NCBI GenBank assembly: GCA_029263015.1
Contig: JAJCYI010000072.1
Location: 1 to 64,000, forward strand
Source of the DNA: Saprospiraceae bacterium
GTDB lineage: Bacteria; Bacteroidota; Bacteroidia; Chitinophagales; Saprospiraceae
DNA: 64,000 nucleotides
Direction: 5' to 3'
This document shows, piece by piece, positions 17,862 to 26,378 of this stretch. The notes beneath the pieces were generated by a model that saw nothing but the letters and a program-made list of their open reading frames with translations, made no database searches and was not told where the DNA came from. Position 1 is the first letter of the stretch; each line of letters starts with the position of its first letter. Both the position numbers and the translations under genes were made by a program.

Positions 17862-19064
17862 TCAGTCTTTAATCAATTTCACGACCTGCTTCCCAATAGC
17901 ATGTATTAAAGGCACTACTACAGAGTTACCAAATTGCCTGTATGCCTGATTGTCCGATACTGGAATAACAAACTTCTCTGGGTAACCCTGTAGTCTTGCA
18001 CATTCTCTCGGTGTAAGCCTTCTTGGGTTTTTGCCTTCTTGGGGGATCAGTATCTCTGCACCGTCTTTATAATACCTTGCGCTGATTGTTCTTGTAATGC
18101 CATCGAAATTTATCAGCCCATAGCCAAATCCATTTCCTTTGGCCTTGTGCTTTTTAGCATATTCCTGTAAGTATTTCCACAGGTTGTCCGACAATGTGTA
18201 TTTATCATCCACTTCATCCTCAAGAATATCTTCAACGGCGTGAGTGGGTTTAGGCATTTCTGGGAACTGGAATTTTTCCTCGCCATTAAATACGGTTTTG
18301 TCAAATCCGGCGATAAATATCCTCTCTCTGTGCTGGGGTACGAAATGCTTTCCATCAAGCACCTGGGTGTGGATGGAATAGCCCAGTTCTTCCAATGCCC
18401 CTTTAATTACTTGAAAGGTCTTCCCTTTATCGTGGGAAACAAGGTTTTTTACATTTTCAAGCAAAAATCCTTTAGGTCTTTTAGATTCGAGAATTCTTAC
18501 AATATCGAAGAACAGCGTACCCTGTGTTTCATCCTTAAAACCATGCTGTCTGCCCAGGCTGTTTTTTTTGCTGACTCCGGCAATGGAAAATGGTTGGCAT
18601 GGAAATCCAGCCACTAGTATATCATGTTCCGGTATGTTCCGTTCATTTATTTTGGTGATGTCTCCGAATGGCACTTCTCCAAAATTCGCTTCGTAGGTTT
18701 TTTTTGAAAATTTATTCCATTCTGAAGAAAAAACACATTTTCCTCCTAGTTTCTGGAAAGCATATCTGAATCCACCGATGCCTGCAAATAAGTCGATGAA
18801 TTTAAATTTGGGGTTTTTCTGGGGAGAAAATGGTACATCCCAAACGATGGGTAGTTCAAACTGAAATTCCGAATCCTTAGCTACATCTATTTCCTCTAGA
18901 TATTCATTGGCCTCAGGAATGTAATAATCTTTCATTCCATTTTTTTTATTCTGAAGAAAATGGGTCAGGTAAGCCAACCCTTCATTTTCTATTCCCTTGA
19001 TTCTTCTATCATCAAATTTCAACTTCTTGCGAAGTTCAGAGTATTTTACTGTCTTTCTAACCAT
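17862..19064 (-). CDS. C5-cytosine DNA methyltransferase (Dcm/M.EcoRII-like), 400 aa
   Basis: Methylates cytosine C5 in the cognate restriction site. Motif I is FKFIDLFAGIGGFRYAF near 87; motif IV, with the catalytic Cys, is AGFPCQPFSIAG; motif VI is FLLENVKNL; motif VIII is QHRERIFIAGF; motifs IX and X are RRLTPRECARLQGYP and FGNSVVVP. The target-recognition part, GNGFGYGLI followed by ISARYYKDGAEILI, is what I recall from E. coli Dcm, which supports CCWGG. An N-terminal extension of about 85 residues is also present in Dcm/M.EcoRII. It is the upstream gene of the R-M pair. Confidence 0.9.
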   Translation of the reverse strand: MVRKTVKYSELRKKLKFDDRRIKGIENEGLAYLTHFLQNKKNGMKDYYIPEANEYLEEIDVAKDSEFQFELPIVWDVPFSPQKNPKFKFIDLFAGIGGFRYAFQKLGGKCVFSSEWNKFSKKTYEANFGEVPFGDITKINERNIPEHDILVAGFPCQPFSIAGVSKKNSLGRQHGFKDETQGTLFFDIVRILESKRPKGFLLENVKNLVSHDKGKTFQVIKGALEELGYSIHTQVLDGKHFVPQHRERIFIAGFDKTVFNGEEKFQFPEMPKPTHAVEDILEDEVDDKYTLSDNLWKYLQEYAKKHKAKGNGFGYGLINFDGITRTISARYYKDGAEILIPQEGKNPRRLTPRECARLQGYPEKFVIPVSDNQAYRQFGNSVVVPLIHAIGKQVVKLIKD

Positions 19065-19189
19065 AATAGTACCTTCAATTTTTTCAAGTCCTTGGTTTGT
19101 TTTGATGTCGCTTCCTCAAAAAGCAGTTTTTATTTTTAACTGCTCGCATCTTTCTATTGAATTTTCCTCTGGACAGTACATCCATTTAG

Positions 19190-19197
19190 CAAAGATA
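19190..19197 (-). promoter_or_regulatory. Candidate -7 box (TATCTTTG) for the R-M pair
   Basis: The minus strand reads TATCTTTG, matching the Bacteroidota TAnnTTTG consensus, 126 bp upstream of the methyltransferase ATG. The -33 region (TTTT around 19216) is only weakly matched. A leader over 100 bases long would result. Confidence 0.4.
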
Positions 19198-20071
19198 CAA
19201 TTTGTTTGATGAGTAAAACTTGTTATATCTATTTGTATTCGATAAGTGCTGGGCGTGAGTCTTTCTGGAGTCGATGAGTGTCTCATGGGATTTAACTTTT
19301 ATGGGGTTTAGAACATAGTGGTAGCCTAAATTTACCAAGACAGTTTTGTTTCTCTGGCACAGGGACTGAGCCCTTTGGCCTGCTTTGCGTGTCGGTCTTC
19401 CCGCCTCCATCCAAGTCATTGGTTACAATCCTATGGCAGCGAGGTTTGGCCTCAATATAGTAATATACCCCATTTGCTTAAACCTGGTTTAATCGATGGA
19501 AATAAGACCTGACAGGTTTTCAAAACCTGTCAGATCTGGCCGATAAGTCTTCGGATAAAAAAGACTACTGCCGAAATTTTAAGGGCCGAAATTTCTCTTA
19601 ACACCCCTTAATTTGGAACAACTGATGCAATCTTAGATCAGTGGATTACTGGAAACACAATTTTTGATATGCGTCAACCCGATTTGTTATATGATTGGAT
19701 TTTATTACAAATTTATTGGTGAGAGTGGGGCTGAAATAGTCACAGGACACAGTCCAGCGCCAGCGGGAAAACAGCTCTCTTATTCATCAAGATAGGAGTA
19801 CCTTGTCCTTCCGTTCGAAATTTTTTAAGAGGCACGAATTAACCTGTTTTATTAGGTTAGTGTTAGTATTAAGATCCGCCGGACGTGGAAGTACGGCCGG
19901 TTTTTTTATCCCACTTTGTTGAGTTTCTCATTTGAAGGATTTCCCCTCGAAGACAAAGCAGACATCGGAAACATCACAGGGAAGCGAAAACTTAGTAAGG
20001 ATGGCGATGTGTTATTGACGATATTTGCCCAGCTGGAAGGCACTTCTAAAATTCCGTATAGCTGGTTTTAC
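19198..20071. other. Intergenic region with hairpins and possible small transcript
   Basis: Apart from the sites listed separately, this stretch has no gene I can support. It contains a perfect 12 bp-arm hairpin at 19509-19533 (CTGACAGGTTTT and inverse). A T-tailed terminator at 19879-19907 has no obvious gene upstream. A 61-codon open frame at 19916-20101 ends inside the MITE-like repeat and may be a truncated remnant; I cannot name it. Confidence 0.4.
19879..19907 (+). terminator. Terminator-like hairpin without an annotated gene upstream
   Basis: CCGGACGT and ACGGCCGG form an eight-pair stem with one mismatch around a GGAAGT loop, followed directly by seven T. A plus-strand terminator here implies a transcript from the region around 19640-19880, where no protein gene is visible; a small RNA is possible. 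Confidence 0.5.
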
Positions 20072-20211
20072 CTTGTTGTTTCAAGTTTAGCGCCAGCGTA
20101 ACTTGAAACAATTTCAACAAGCAGGCCGCATCTGTAAGGCCAGTCTAAGCAGTCGCAGCCGGCCCGTGGGGGAATCGCAAGTTGCACTGCGCTAAACTTG
20201 CGACAACTGGT
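20072..20211. repeat. MITE-like repeat, copy 1 (140 bp)
   Basis: It begins CTTGTTGTTTCAAGTTTAGC and ends CGCTAAACTTGCGACAACTG, giving imperfect terminal inverted repeats around a CAAGTTTAGCGC core. Each end also folds as its own hairpin. A second copy lies at 24141-24296 in the same orientation. No transposase is nearby. Confidence 0.75.
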
Positions 20212-20321
20212 AAAATCAAAAATACAACACTTGGCCTATTTATTTAGGCCATCTTCATGCAACAATGCCCATACTAACATTAAAGTCGTTTTTGAAGTTG
20301 CTTTTCTATAAAACAGATAAT

Positions 20322-20882
20322 ATGAAGCTATACATCAAATATATGGTCAGTTTAAGATGTAAAATGTTGGTAATGGAAGAGCTGAAAAAACTGGGTTTGA
20401 ATTATGTTGTTGTTGATTTGGGCATGGTTGAAATTTTGGAAGACATTACCCAGGAACAACAGGAATTACTGCGCAATAACCTAACCAGATCAGGTTTGGA
20501 ACTTTTGGATAATAAAAGGAGCATATTGATTGAAAAAATAAAAAATGTAATTACTGAAATGATCCATTATACTGATGAATTGCCTAAAGTGAATTATTCT
20601 GACTATATCAGTGAAAAATTAGGTTACGATTACACCTACCTGGCCAACACATTTTCCGAAGTTAAAGGAATTACTATACAGCAGTTTATTATTCTCCATA
20701 AGATTGAAAGAGTAAAGGAATTAATTCTATATGATGAACTCAACTTATCCGAAATTGCATTTAAACTGCATTATAGCAGCCCTGCACATCTGTCCAACCA
20801 GTTCAAGAAGGTGACTGGCCTCACTCCTTCCTTTTACAAAAATATGAAGCTAAAAAGGAATAAGAATTTAGAAAACATGTGA
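20322..20882 (+). CDS. AraC-family transcriptional regulator, 186 aa
   Basis: The start at 20322 (MKLYIKYMVSLRCKMLVMEE) is preferred over an upstream ATG because homologues I know begin here. Residues about 85-180 form the AraC double helix-turn-helix: SDYISEKLGYDYTYLANTFS, then KIERVKELILYDELNLSEIA and YSSPAHLSNQFKKVTGLTPS. The N-terminal 80 residues are a small domain without a sugar-binding cupin (LNYVVVDLGMVEILEDITQE). This short form is common in Bacteroidota. It stands alone after the first MITE-like repeat. Targets unknown. Confidence 0.85.
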   Translation: MKLYIKYMVSLRCKMLVMEELKKLGLNYVVVDLGMVEILEDITQEQQELLRNNLTRSGLELLDNKRSILIEKIKNVITEMIHYTDELPKVNYSDYISEKLGYDYTYLANTFSEVKGITIQQFIILHKIERVKELILYDELNLSEIAFKLHYSSPAHLSNQFKKVTGLTPSFYKNMKLKRNKNLENM

Positions 20883-21094
20883 TATGTGTAAGTATTGTTT
20901 GTAGATGTACAATGTTTCACCAGCCGTTTAGCCATAGCTTTGAGCTATTAGACTTTATTGGAAATTAGGAAATTGCTAACCGATTGATTTTCAATTCTTC
21001 CTAAATTTCTATTTTCTCAATTTTCAATTTCTACTTTTCAGATGGGTTGCCTTACTCCATTTCAAGATTCCATTAAATCGCACCATAAAACAAT

Positions 21095-21949
21095 ATGAAC
21101 TATACCTATCTAATTGTTCCTATCGTCATACTTTTTTTGGCAGGGATCAGAATTGTCAGGCCTACCCACAAAGGGTTAATTGAACGCCTAGGGAAATACA
21201 AAAAATTGGCAGGGCCAGGTTTTCATTGGATAATACCAATGATAGACCGTTTGTTTTTGGTGAATATAACTGAGCAAATGGTTGATGCTGAGCCACAAGA
21301 AATAATCACCAATGACAATCTAAATGCCAGCGTTGATGCCCAAGTCTATTTCAGGGTGAAATCAGATGAAGAGAGTGTGAAAGGATCAACCTATGACGTT
21401 AATAACTACCAGTGGCAGATAGTAAATCTGGCACGTACCACCCTGCGTAATATTATAGGTACACTTACTTTAAAATCTGCCAATAGTGAACGTGGAAGGA
21501 TCAATATGGAACTTCATGAAACGCTTCATAAAGAAACCCAGAGTTGGGGAATTGAAATAATACGCACAGAATTAAAACAGATTGACCCACCTAAGGATGT
21601 TCAGGAAACGATGAACAAGGTAGTCAAAGCGGAAAATGAAAAAATTGCTGCCATTGATTCTGCGACTGCCGCTGAAACAGTAGCAGATGGCGTAAAGCGT
21701 GCAAAAATAAAAGAAGCCGAAGGTTACAAACGGGCTAAAATATTACATGCCGAAGGAGAAGCCGAAGCCATTAAATTAGTGAATGATGCAGCCGATAAAT
21801 ATTTTATTGGAAATGCTCAATTGTTGAGAAAATTAGAGGCTATGGAAACAGCCCTTAAAAACAATGCTAAAATTGTTGTCCCTCCTGGTTCAGATCTGGT
21901 GAATATAATTGGAGAAATGGCTGGCGTAATTCCATTGAACAGAAAATAA
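21095..21949 (+). CDS. Stomatin/SPFH-domain membrane protein, 284 aa
   Basis: One N-terminal membrane segment (YLIVPIVILFLAGIRIV) is followed by the SPFH/Band 7 domain: RPTHKGLIERLGKYKKLAGP, FHWIIPMIDR and VYFRVKSDEE. A coiled C-terminal stretch rich in AEGEAEA-type heptads comes next. This is the typical slipin/stomatin layout, about 280 residues. Such proteins form membrane microdomain scaffolds and often pair with an NfeD protein, which is absent here. A different SPFH protein lies at 25363. Confidence 0.9.
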   Translation: MNYTYLIVPIVILFLAGIRIVRPTHKGLIERLGKYKKLAGPGFHWIIPMIDRLFLVNITEQMVDAEPQEIITNDNLNASVDAQVYFRVKSDEESVKGSTYDVNNYQWQIVNLARTTLRNIIGTLTLKSANSERGRINMELHETLHKETQSWGIEIIRTELKQIDPPKDVQETMNKVVKAENEKIAAIDSATAAETVADGVKRAKIKEAEGYKRAKILHAEGEAEAIKLVNDAADKYFIGNAQLLRKLEAMETALKNNAKIVVPPGSDLVNIIGEMAGVIPLNRK

Positions 21950-22056
21950 AAAGAATTTTAATTATAAGTAAGTGAGCAAATCAAAATTAAGCCTGTTTGA
22001 AATTGTTTTTTCAAAATAATTTCAAACATATCTTGATTTTATAAACCAAAATAATA

Positions 22057-22191
22057 ATGGCAAAAGAGAAGAAAGACAAGAACCAAAAACAAAAATCAGA
22101 TAAAAAAGCTCCTGCGATGAACCTGAAAGAAAAAAGAGCTGCAAAAGCGGCTAAACGGAAAGAAAAAAAGAACGCCAGTTCTGATCTGTAG
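22057..22191 (+). CDS. Small, very basic protein, 44 aa
   Basis: Reads MAKEKKDKNQKQKSDKK and ends KRKEKKNASSDL, with about 16 lysines in 44 residues and no hydrophobic core. It starts 107 bp after the stomatin stop on the same strand. Composition suggests nucleic-acid or ribosome binding or a disordered tail protein. It is too short for confident family assignment; small lysine-rich frames like this recur in Bacteroidota. Confidence 0.5.
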   Translation: MAKEKKDKNQKQKSDKKAPAMNLKEKRAAKAAKRKEKKNASSDL

Positions 22192-22285
22192 TTTTTTTTG
22201 GTTTCAGGCAATCAATAAAATACGTAGCTCTACCTAAAATAGAAAATGTAGATCTACTTCAAATTTGGTATCTGTACATTGAATA

Positions 22286-22324
22286 CATGGCAGGTTTAAC
22301 CACTAAGTCGGTAAACCTGCCATG
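22286..22324 (+). promoter_or_regulatory. Perfect hairpin in the cupin leader
   Basis: CATGGCAGGTTTA at 22286-22298 is repeated in exact inverse at 22312-22324, ending 33 bp before the cupin ATG. There is no T-tract, so it is more likely an operator or leader structure than a terminator. Confidence 0.5.
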
Positions 22325-22357
22325 GCTCTTGTTGGTACCTTCAGCCGCACTGTATGA

Positions 22358-22717
22358 ATGTTGCTCAATGAAAACGATGAATATGTAAAGTCAAAAATTT
22401 TCAAAACAGTAGAACTACTTGAATACATTCCAAAGTCGGTGGTGATCAAATCTATTGTCAGAAAAACGACTGGCAGTATCAGCGTTTTTTCATTTGATTC
22501 CGGTGAAGTGCTTACCAGAAAAACCTCTCCTTTCGATACCTTCATCCAAGTCATTGACGGAAAAGCTGAAATCATTATTGATGGTACGTCCAACTTATTG
22601 GAAACCGGTGAATCCATCATCATTCCTGCCCATCACCGCCACACGATAAAGGCCAATGTAAAATTTAAAATACTATCGACCATTATCAAAAGTGGGTATG
22701 AAGAAATAAACTTGTAA
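22358..22717 (+). CDS. Cupin-domain protein, 119 aa
   Basis: A single cupin barrel: motif 1 around PFDTFIQVIDGKAEIIIDG with DGTSNLLETGESIIIP, then motif 2 AHHRHTIKANVKFK. Metal-binding His residues appear in HHRH, while the first motif lacks the usual HxH pair, so the metal site may be partial. The function of such small cupins cannot be read from sequence. It ends 2 bp before the next small gene, so they are probably co-transcribed. Confidence 0.8.
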   Translation: MLLNENDEYVKSKIFKTVELLEYIPKSVVIKSIVRKTTGSISVFSFDSGEVLTRKTSPFDTFIQVIDGKAEIIIDGTSNLLETGESIIIPAHHRHTIKANVKFKILSTIIKSGYEEINL

Positions 22718-22719
22718 AT

Positions 22720-22914
22720 ATGAAAATGCCAAAAAGAGACAATAAGTATAAAGAAGGTTCAGCCATCTATGCCAATGTCGCCCCTTCCCTGAAATTGATC
22801 ATCAGGCGTTATGTTAACAGGATATATTATTGCAAGGTAGCGGGAGACCCTACCCTGAAAGAACGGGTATATTTTGAAAGGGAACTGACTTCCATTCCGG
22901 TAAAGACAGCATGA
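22720..22914 (+). CDS. Conserved small protein, 64 aa
   Basis: Charged small protein with KYKEGSAIYANVAPSLKLII followed by RRYVNRIYYCKVAGDPTLKE. The same pattern occurs in small proteins that I recall from other Bacteroidota. It probably forms a small beta barrel. It is separated from the cupin gene by 2 bp. No function known. Confidence 0.65.
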   Translation: MKMPKRDNKYKEGSAIYANVAPSLKLIIRRYVNRIYYCKVAGDPTLKERVYFERELTSIPVKTA

Positions 22915-23026
22915 TACAGTAACCAAGGACTGCACAGAACTGTAAACGGCAACTGCCAAAGAGGATCTCGTTGCAGCCTCCAAATCCAAGGCTGGTGAAA
23001 GTGATCGCGTAGGCAAACCCATCGGG

Positions 23027-23287
23027 ATGAAAGCTTTGTTTACTCATTTCCTAAGAGATATTGTTTTTATATCACTAGGCATTCTTGCGGCTGGTTTCGG
23101 GCTCAAAGGTTTTGTTACTTATAAGCAGAGTATCCAACTTATAGAACTCCTTCATCTTCGTAATCTCCATACCATAAAAAATGCCCAGGGATGGTTTTCC
23201 CTGGGCACACATATCTTACACTCGAAACCTATTAAAGGTAAAACCCATCATTTGGAAACGATTGAATGTGTAAGGCTAGCGGTTTGA
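23027..23287 (+). pseudogene. YitT-family membrane protein, N-terminal remnant
   Basis: Only residues 9-29 (FLRDIVFISLGILAAGFGLKG) look like a known family: the first membrane segment of YitT/DUF161 proteins, which are normally near 280 residues. After about 23125 the similarity stops and the frame runs into the terminator of the opposite-strand RRM gene. The same frame is open upstream to a TAA near 22951. It is probably a leftover of a deleted transporter-like gene. Confidence 0.5.
23182..23207 (-). terminator. Terminator of the RRM gene
   Basis: TGCCCAGGG and CCCTGGGCA form a nine-pair stem; on the minus strand it is followed by TTTTTT. It lies 112 bp past the RRM stop codon and inside the YitT remnant. 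Confidence 0.7.
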
Positions 23288-23318
23288 GCCGCCGATACTA
23301 TTTCTATCTAAGCTTTAA

Positions 23319-23585
23319 TTAGCTGCGATTATTGGAGTGCTCCTTTCTCGGCTCGGCTTTTTTCACCACAATGTTATGACCAGCAAGATCAGAGTCATTC
23401 AACGCTTCAATAGCGGTCGTAGCGGCGGTATCGTCATCCATTTCGACAAATCCAAATCCTTTTGAACGGCTGGTAAATTTGTCAGTGATAACATTGGCTG
23501 AAGAAACGGTTCCGTATTCTTCAAATACTGTCCTCAATTCGTCACTTGTAGTGTCGTAGTTGAGTTTTGCAATAAATAAATTCAT
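23319..23585 (-). CDS. RRM-domain RNA-binding protein, 88 aa
   Basis: The ATG at 23585 starts directly with RNP2 (NLFIAKLNY); the longer open frame upstream is not family-like. RNP1 is KGFGFVEM near residue 43. A short basic tail (KKAEPRKEHSNNRS) follows the domain. These single-RRM proteins are common in Bacteroidota and cyanobacteria and are often cold-induced RNA chaperones. It has its own terminator. The long leader (AT-rich, 23586-23850) may carry regulation. Confidence 0.9.
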   Translation of the reverse strand: MNLFIAKLNYDTTSDELRTVFEEYGTVSSANVITDKFTSRSKGFGFVEMDDDTAATTAIEALNDSDLAGHNIVVKKAEPRKEHSNNRS

Positions 23586-24140
23586 AAAAAAAATGATAAA
23601 TGATAAAATAAGAAACCAAAAGTCAGTGTCAATGGCCATTTTCTCTAAGGGTAAATCACCTCGGAAAGATGGCCAAAAAGCATCCGTGTTAAAGAACAGG
23701 CATTGAATGATAATCAGGAAATTTTATGACTTGGCGACTGATTAGGAAGGGAAGCTATAAAAATGCGGGCTATCGAAGGAATGACTCGAACTTAACATTT
23801 TGATCTCTTTAAGTTCATCGTGCAAACGTGGGAGTTGGGATTAAGTTGTGAATTGGAGCATTTATTATTGGTAAAGTTTACCTTATTAAGTATCACGTAT
23901 AAGTATGAGCGCACAAAATGTTGAATATTAAGACTTTGTGTTTAGAAAAAAATATGATATGCCACCAGCTGATCAGACGGTGGATTTTGTTTTATCTTGT
24001 TTATAGCTGTAACGTTTTCTCCCCAATTCCTTGAGCTTTCGGAAATGAGAAACCAGTGCATGTCGAAAGGCCGGCTTTAAATTGTAGGTAAAACCATGCT
24101 CTTTTGCAGTCACTTACACTATGGGGGTAAGTATATTTCA
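23586..24140. other. Intergenic region, no gene seen
   Basis: An AT-rich leader region of the RRM gene followed by sequence without a credible frame. Short open frames on the minus strand near 24001-24189 run across the MITE-like repeat and are not supported. No tRNA or clear terminator was found. Confidence 0.4.
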
Positions 24141-24296
24141 CTTGTTGTTTCAAGTTTAACGCCAGCGTAACCTGAAACAACTTTAACAAGCAGATCGTAT
24201 AACAAGCAGATCGTATTTGTCAGGCCGGACTTAGCAGTCACAGCCGGACTTTGGGGGAATCGCAAGTTGCGCTGCGCTAAACTTGCGACAACTGGT
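24141..24296. repeat. MITE-like repeat, copy 2 (156 bp)
   Basis: Same ends and core as the copy at 20072-20211. It is 16 bp longer because AACAAGCAGATCGTAT is duplicated in tandem in the middle. Both copies lie in gene-free stretches. Confidence 0.75.
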
Positions 24297-24319
24297 GACT
24301 AAGACGTGAGAGGGGGATT

Positions 24320-24700
24320 TTATGATTTTTTCAGTTGGTTATTTTTGATTTCTTTTAGGTGATCCAACACCTCCATCATCACTGGGTTTTCTGTGGCATT
24401 ATTTCTCATTTCCTCTTTCCTTAGCCCTAATTTAGTATCAAAATATCCCAAAACAAGAGACACTAAAATGAAAGAGATCATTACCAAAGGATAAAATATA
24501 AGCCTGTTTTCATCTAACAATTCTCGAACGCTGGAATCATTAATTGAATTTAAGAACACAAACGCAATCATCACAAAATTGATATAGCCTAGATACATTT
24601 TTGCCCTATCAAGATATATTTTCCATCTGACCAATGTTTTTTTAGTCATTGGTATCCCCAAAATTTTTACTTTTTTTAGTTGAACATTCTTGTTTTTCAT
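24320..24700 (-). CDS. Two-span membrane protein, 126 aa, unknown
   Basis: Two predicted membrane segments, YLGYINFVMIAFVFLNSI near 37-54 and FYPLVMISFILVSLVLGYF near 68-86, with a basic N-terminus and a charged helical tail. I do not recognise a family. It stands alone, with a MITE-like repeat just downstream and the tRNA gene upstream. Confidence 0.6.
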   Translation of the reverse strand: MKNKNVQLKKVKILGIPMTKKTLVRWKIYLDRAKMYLGYINFVMIAFVFLNSINDSSVRELLDENRLIFYPLVMISFILVSLVLGYFDTKLGLRKEEMRNNATENPVMMEVLDHLKEIKNNQLKKS

Positions 24701-24850
24701 AAGCTTTTTATTTTTTGAAATAATAGGATTTCTTTCATTACACCACTGACTCCATAATAATCAAAAATAAAAACCTAATCTCTATTGACGACTCTCCCTG
24801 CCTTCGGTCAGCTACTACAAAAGTATTTGACATCATTTACCAAAACAAGA

Positions 24851-24877
24851 AAAGCCCTGCCGATATGGCAAGGCTTT
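24851..24877 (-). terminator. Terminator of the tRNA-Ala gene
   Basis: A stem made from AAAGCCTTGCC and GGCAGGGCTTT (minus strand, one mismatch) followed by TTCTTGTTTT, ten bases past the tRNA. Confidence 0.7.
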
Positions 24878-24885
24878 AACTTTTT

Positions 24886-24960
<75 letters not shown>

Positions 24961-25098
24961 GTTTTTTCAATGAATAATGGACAATGTGTAGTGAATAATG
25001 ATTGAACCAAATTGTTCATTGCTAATTATTCCTTGCTCCTTCTCATTTGCGGTTGCGAAATTAAATATTTTTGGGAAATCCGTTAGTTAAATCACATT

Positions 25099-25287
25099 TT
25101 AAGTTTGCTCGTTATCTTTCGAGGGTTTCTTACCTTCCACTTTGCTGCGCCGCTTGGCCTCTTTCAATTTCTGGGAAATGATCCACTCCAGCTGCCCGTT
25201 CACGCTGCGGAACTCATCGGCAGCCCATTTCTCCACGGCGGCGTAGAGGTCTTCGTCAATTCGCAGGACAAATTTCTTCTTTGGCAT
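25099..25287 (-). CDS. Arc-type ribbon-helix-helix DNA-binding protein, 62 aa
   Basis: KKKFVLRIDEDLYAAVEKWA begins an Arc-like ribbon-helix-helix fold (beta strand then two helices), ending in a lysine-rich tail. It lies 75 bp after the SPFH gene on the same strand, with a word-hairpin between them. The pairing of an SPFH protein with a small Arc protein recurs in Bacteroidota. Probable local repressor or accessory of the SPFH protein. Confidence 0.85.
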   Translation of the reverse strand: MPKKKFVLRIDEDLYAAVEKWAADEFRSVNGQLEWIISQKLKEAKRRSKVEGKKPSKDNEQT

Positions 25288-25300
25288 TTTTTAGTGATCG

Positions 25301-25353
25301 GTGATTAGTGACCAGTGATTAGTGAAATCAACTAATCACTGGTCACTAATCAC
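25301..25353. repeat. Intergenic hairpin with 23 bp perfect arms
   Basis: GTGATTAGTGACCAGTGATT at 25301 (continuing AGT) is exactly inverted at 25331-25353. Each arm is itself built of near-copies of GTGATTAGT. One of several such word-built hairpins between genes in this window. Confidence 0.75.
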
Positions 25354-25362
25354 TATTTGCTT

Positions 25363-26214
25363 TTATTGATGCAAAGTGCCAGTGTTCAATACTGGAGTAG
25401 CCTCTTTGTCGGCGCAAAGCACAACCATAAGGTTGCTGACCATGGCGGCTTTTTTATCTTCATCCAAATGAATTACGTCTTTTTTGGAAAGATCATCCAA
25501 GGCCATTTCTACCATGCTGACTGCGCCTTCCACAATCTTGAAACGGGCAGCAACGATGGCCTCCGCCTGTTGCCTTTTCAGCATTGCACTCGCAATTTCT
25601 TGGGCATAAGCCAGATAACCAATCCTTGCCTCCATGACTTCGATGCCAGCAATGGTAAGGCGTTCGCCAAGCTCTTTCTCCAAAGCATGGTTAACTTCAT
25701 CGACGCCTGAGCGAAGGGTCACTTCTTCCTGTTTATCGTCAAAATTATCATATGAATAAGTACCTGCCATTTGCCGGACGGCGGCATCGCTCTGCACCAT
25801 GACGAAGTGCTCGTATTTGTCCACATCAAAAGCGGCCTTGAACGTGTCCTTCACTCGCCAAACTGTAATGACGCTGATGAGGATGGGGTTGCCCCGCTTG
25901 TCGTTCACTTTTACCCTTTCGCTCTCAAAATTACGGGCACGTAGGGAAATGGGCTTCCTGCTGTAAAATGGGTTTACCCAAAAAAAGCCGTTGTCTTTCA
26001 CTGTTCCTTTGTATTCTCCAAAGAGGGTCAGTACGCGGGAGCCGTTTGGATTGATGAAAAAGAAACCAGCTAACATTATTAAGATAAGCGCCCCCAAGAA
26101 AAGAGCCCAAAGTATTTGGCTTGAAACAACTAAATATATGGTTGCGACAATTACGACCAACCAAACCAACAACATGATGTAACCTGAAATCGGACGAACT
26201 GTTTTTTCTTTCAT
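25363..26214 (-). CDS. SPFH-domain protein, 283 aa
   Basis: Two N-terminal membrane segments (about 13-31 and 34-53) precede an SPFH/Band 7 domain: FINPNGSRVLTLFGEYKGTV, FWVNPFYSRKPISLRARNFE and VITVWRVKDTFKAAFDVD. The C-terminal part is helical. This differs from the stomatin at 21095 by its double membrane anchor. The next gene downstream is the Arc-type regulator. Likely a membrane-domain organiser; the partner is unknown. Confidence 0.88.
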   Translation of the reverse strand: MKEKTVRPISGYIMLLVWLVVIVATIYLVVSSQILWALFLGALILIMLAGFFFINPNGSRVLTLFGEYKGTVKDNGFFWVNPFYSRKPISLRARNFESERVKVNDKRGNPILISVITVWRVKDTFKAAFDVDKYEHFVMVQSDAAVRQMAGTYSYDNFDDKQEEVTLRSGVDEVNHALEKELGERLTIAGIEVMEARIGYLAYAQEIASAMLKRQQAEAIVAARFKIVEGAVSMVEMALDDLSKKDVIHLDEDKKAAMVSNLMVVLCADKEATPVLNTGTLHQ

Positions 26215-26323
26215 GGTAGTTTTATTTTGATATTAAAATGATGTCATAAAGATATTTAAATGAATCATAAATATCAAGTTCTTTTCGATAAATGGTGTTT
26301 GTTTCCCCATGAATACAAAAAAA

Positions 26324-26355
26324 GGGGCTTGCTGGATGAAGTTCCAGCAAGCCCC
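26324..26355 (-). terminator. Terminator of the ABC exporter operon
   Basis: GGGGCTTGCTGGA and TCCAGCAAGCCCC form a 13-pair perfect stem; on the minus strand seven T follow at once. It lies 23 bp past the permease stop. Confidence 0.9.
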
Positions 26356-26378
26356 TTAGGGATTATTCCCCGCTTCTA

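Noticed and set aside
19186-19419. 77-codon open frame on the minus strand
   Set aside because: Low similarity to any protein by eye; it overlaps the promoter region of the R-M pair and continues into non-coding sequence.
19916-20101. 61-codon plus-strand frame before the first MITE-like repeat
   Set aside because: It could be a gene fragment cut by the repeat, but I cannot match it to any family, so it is not listed as a gene.
24001-24189. 62-codon minus-strand frame across the second MITE-like repeat
   Set aside because: It consists largely of repeat sequence and shows no domain.
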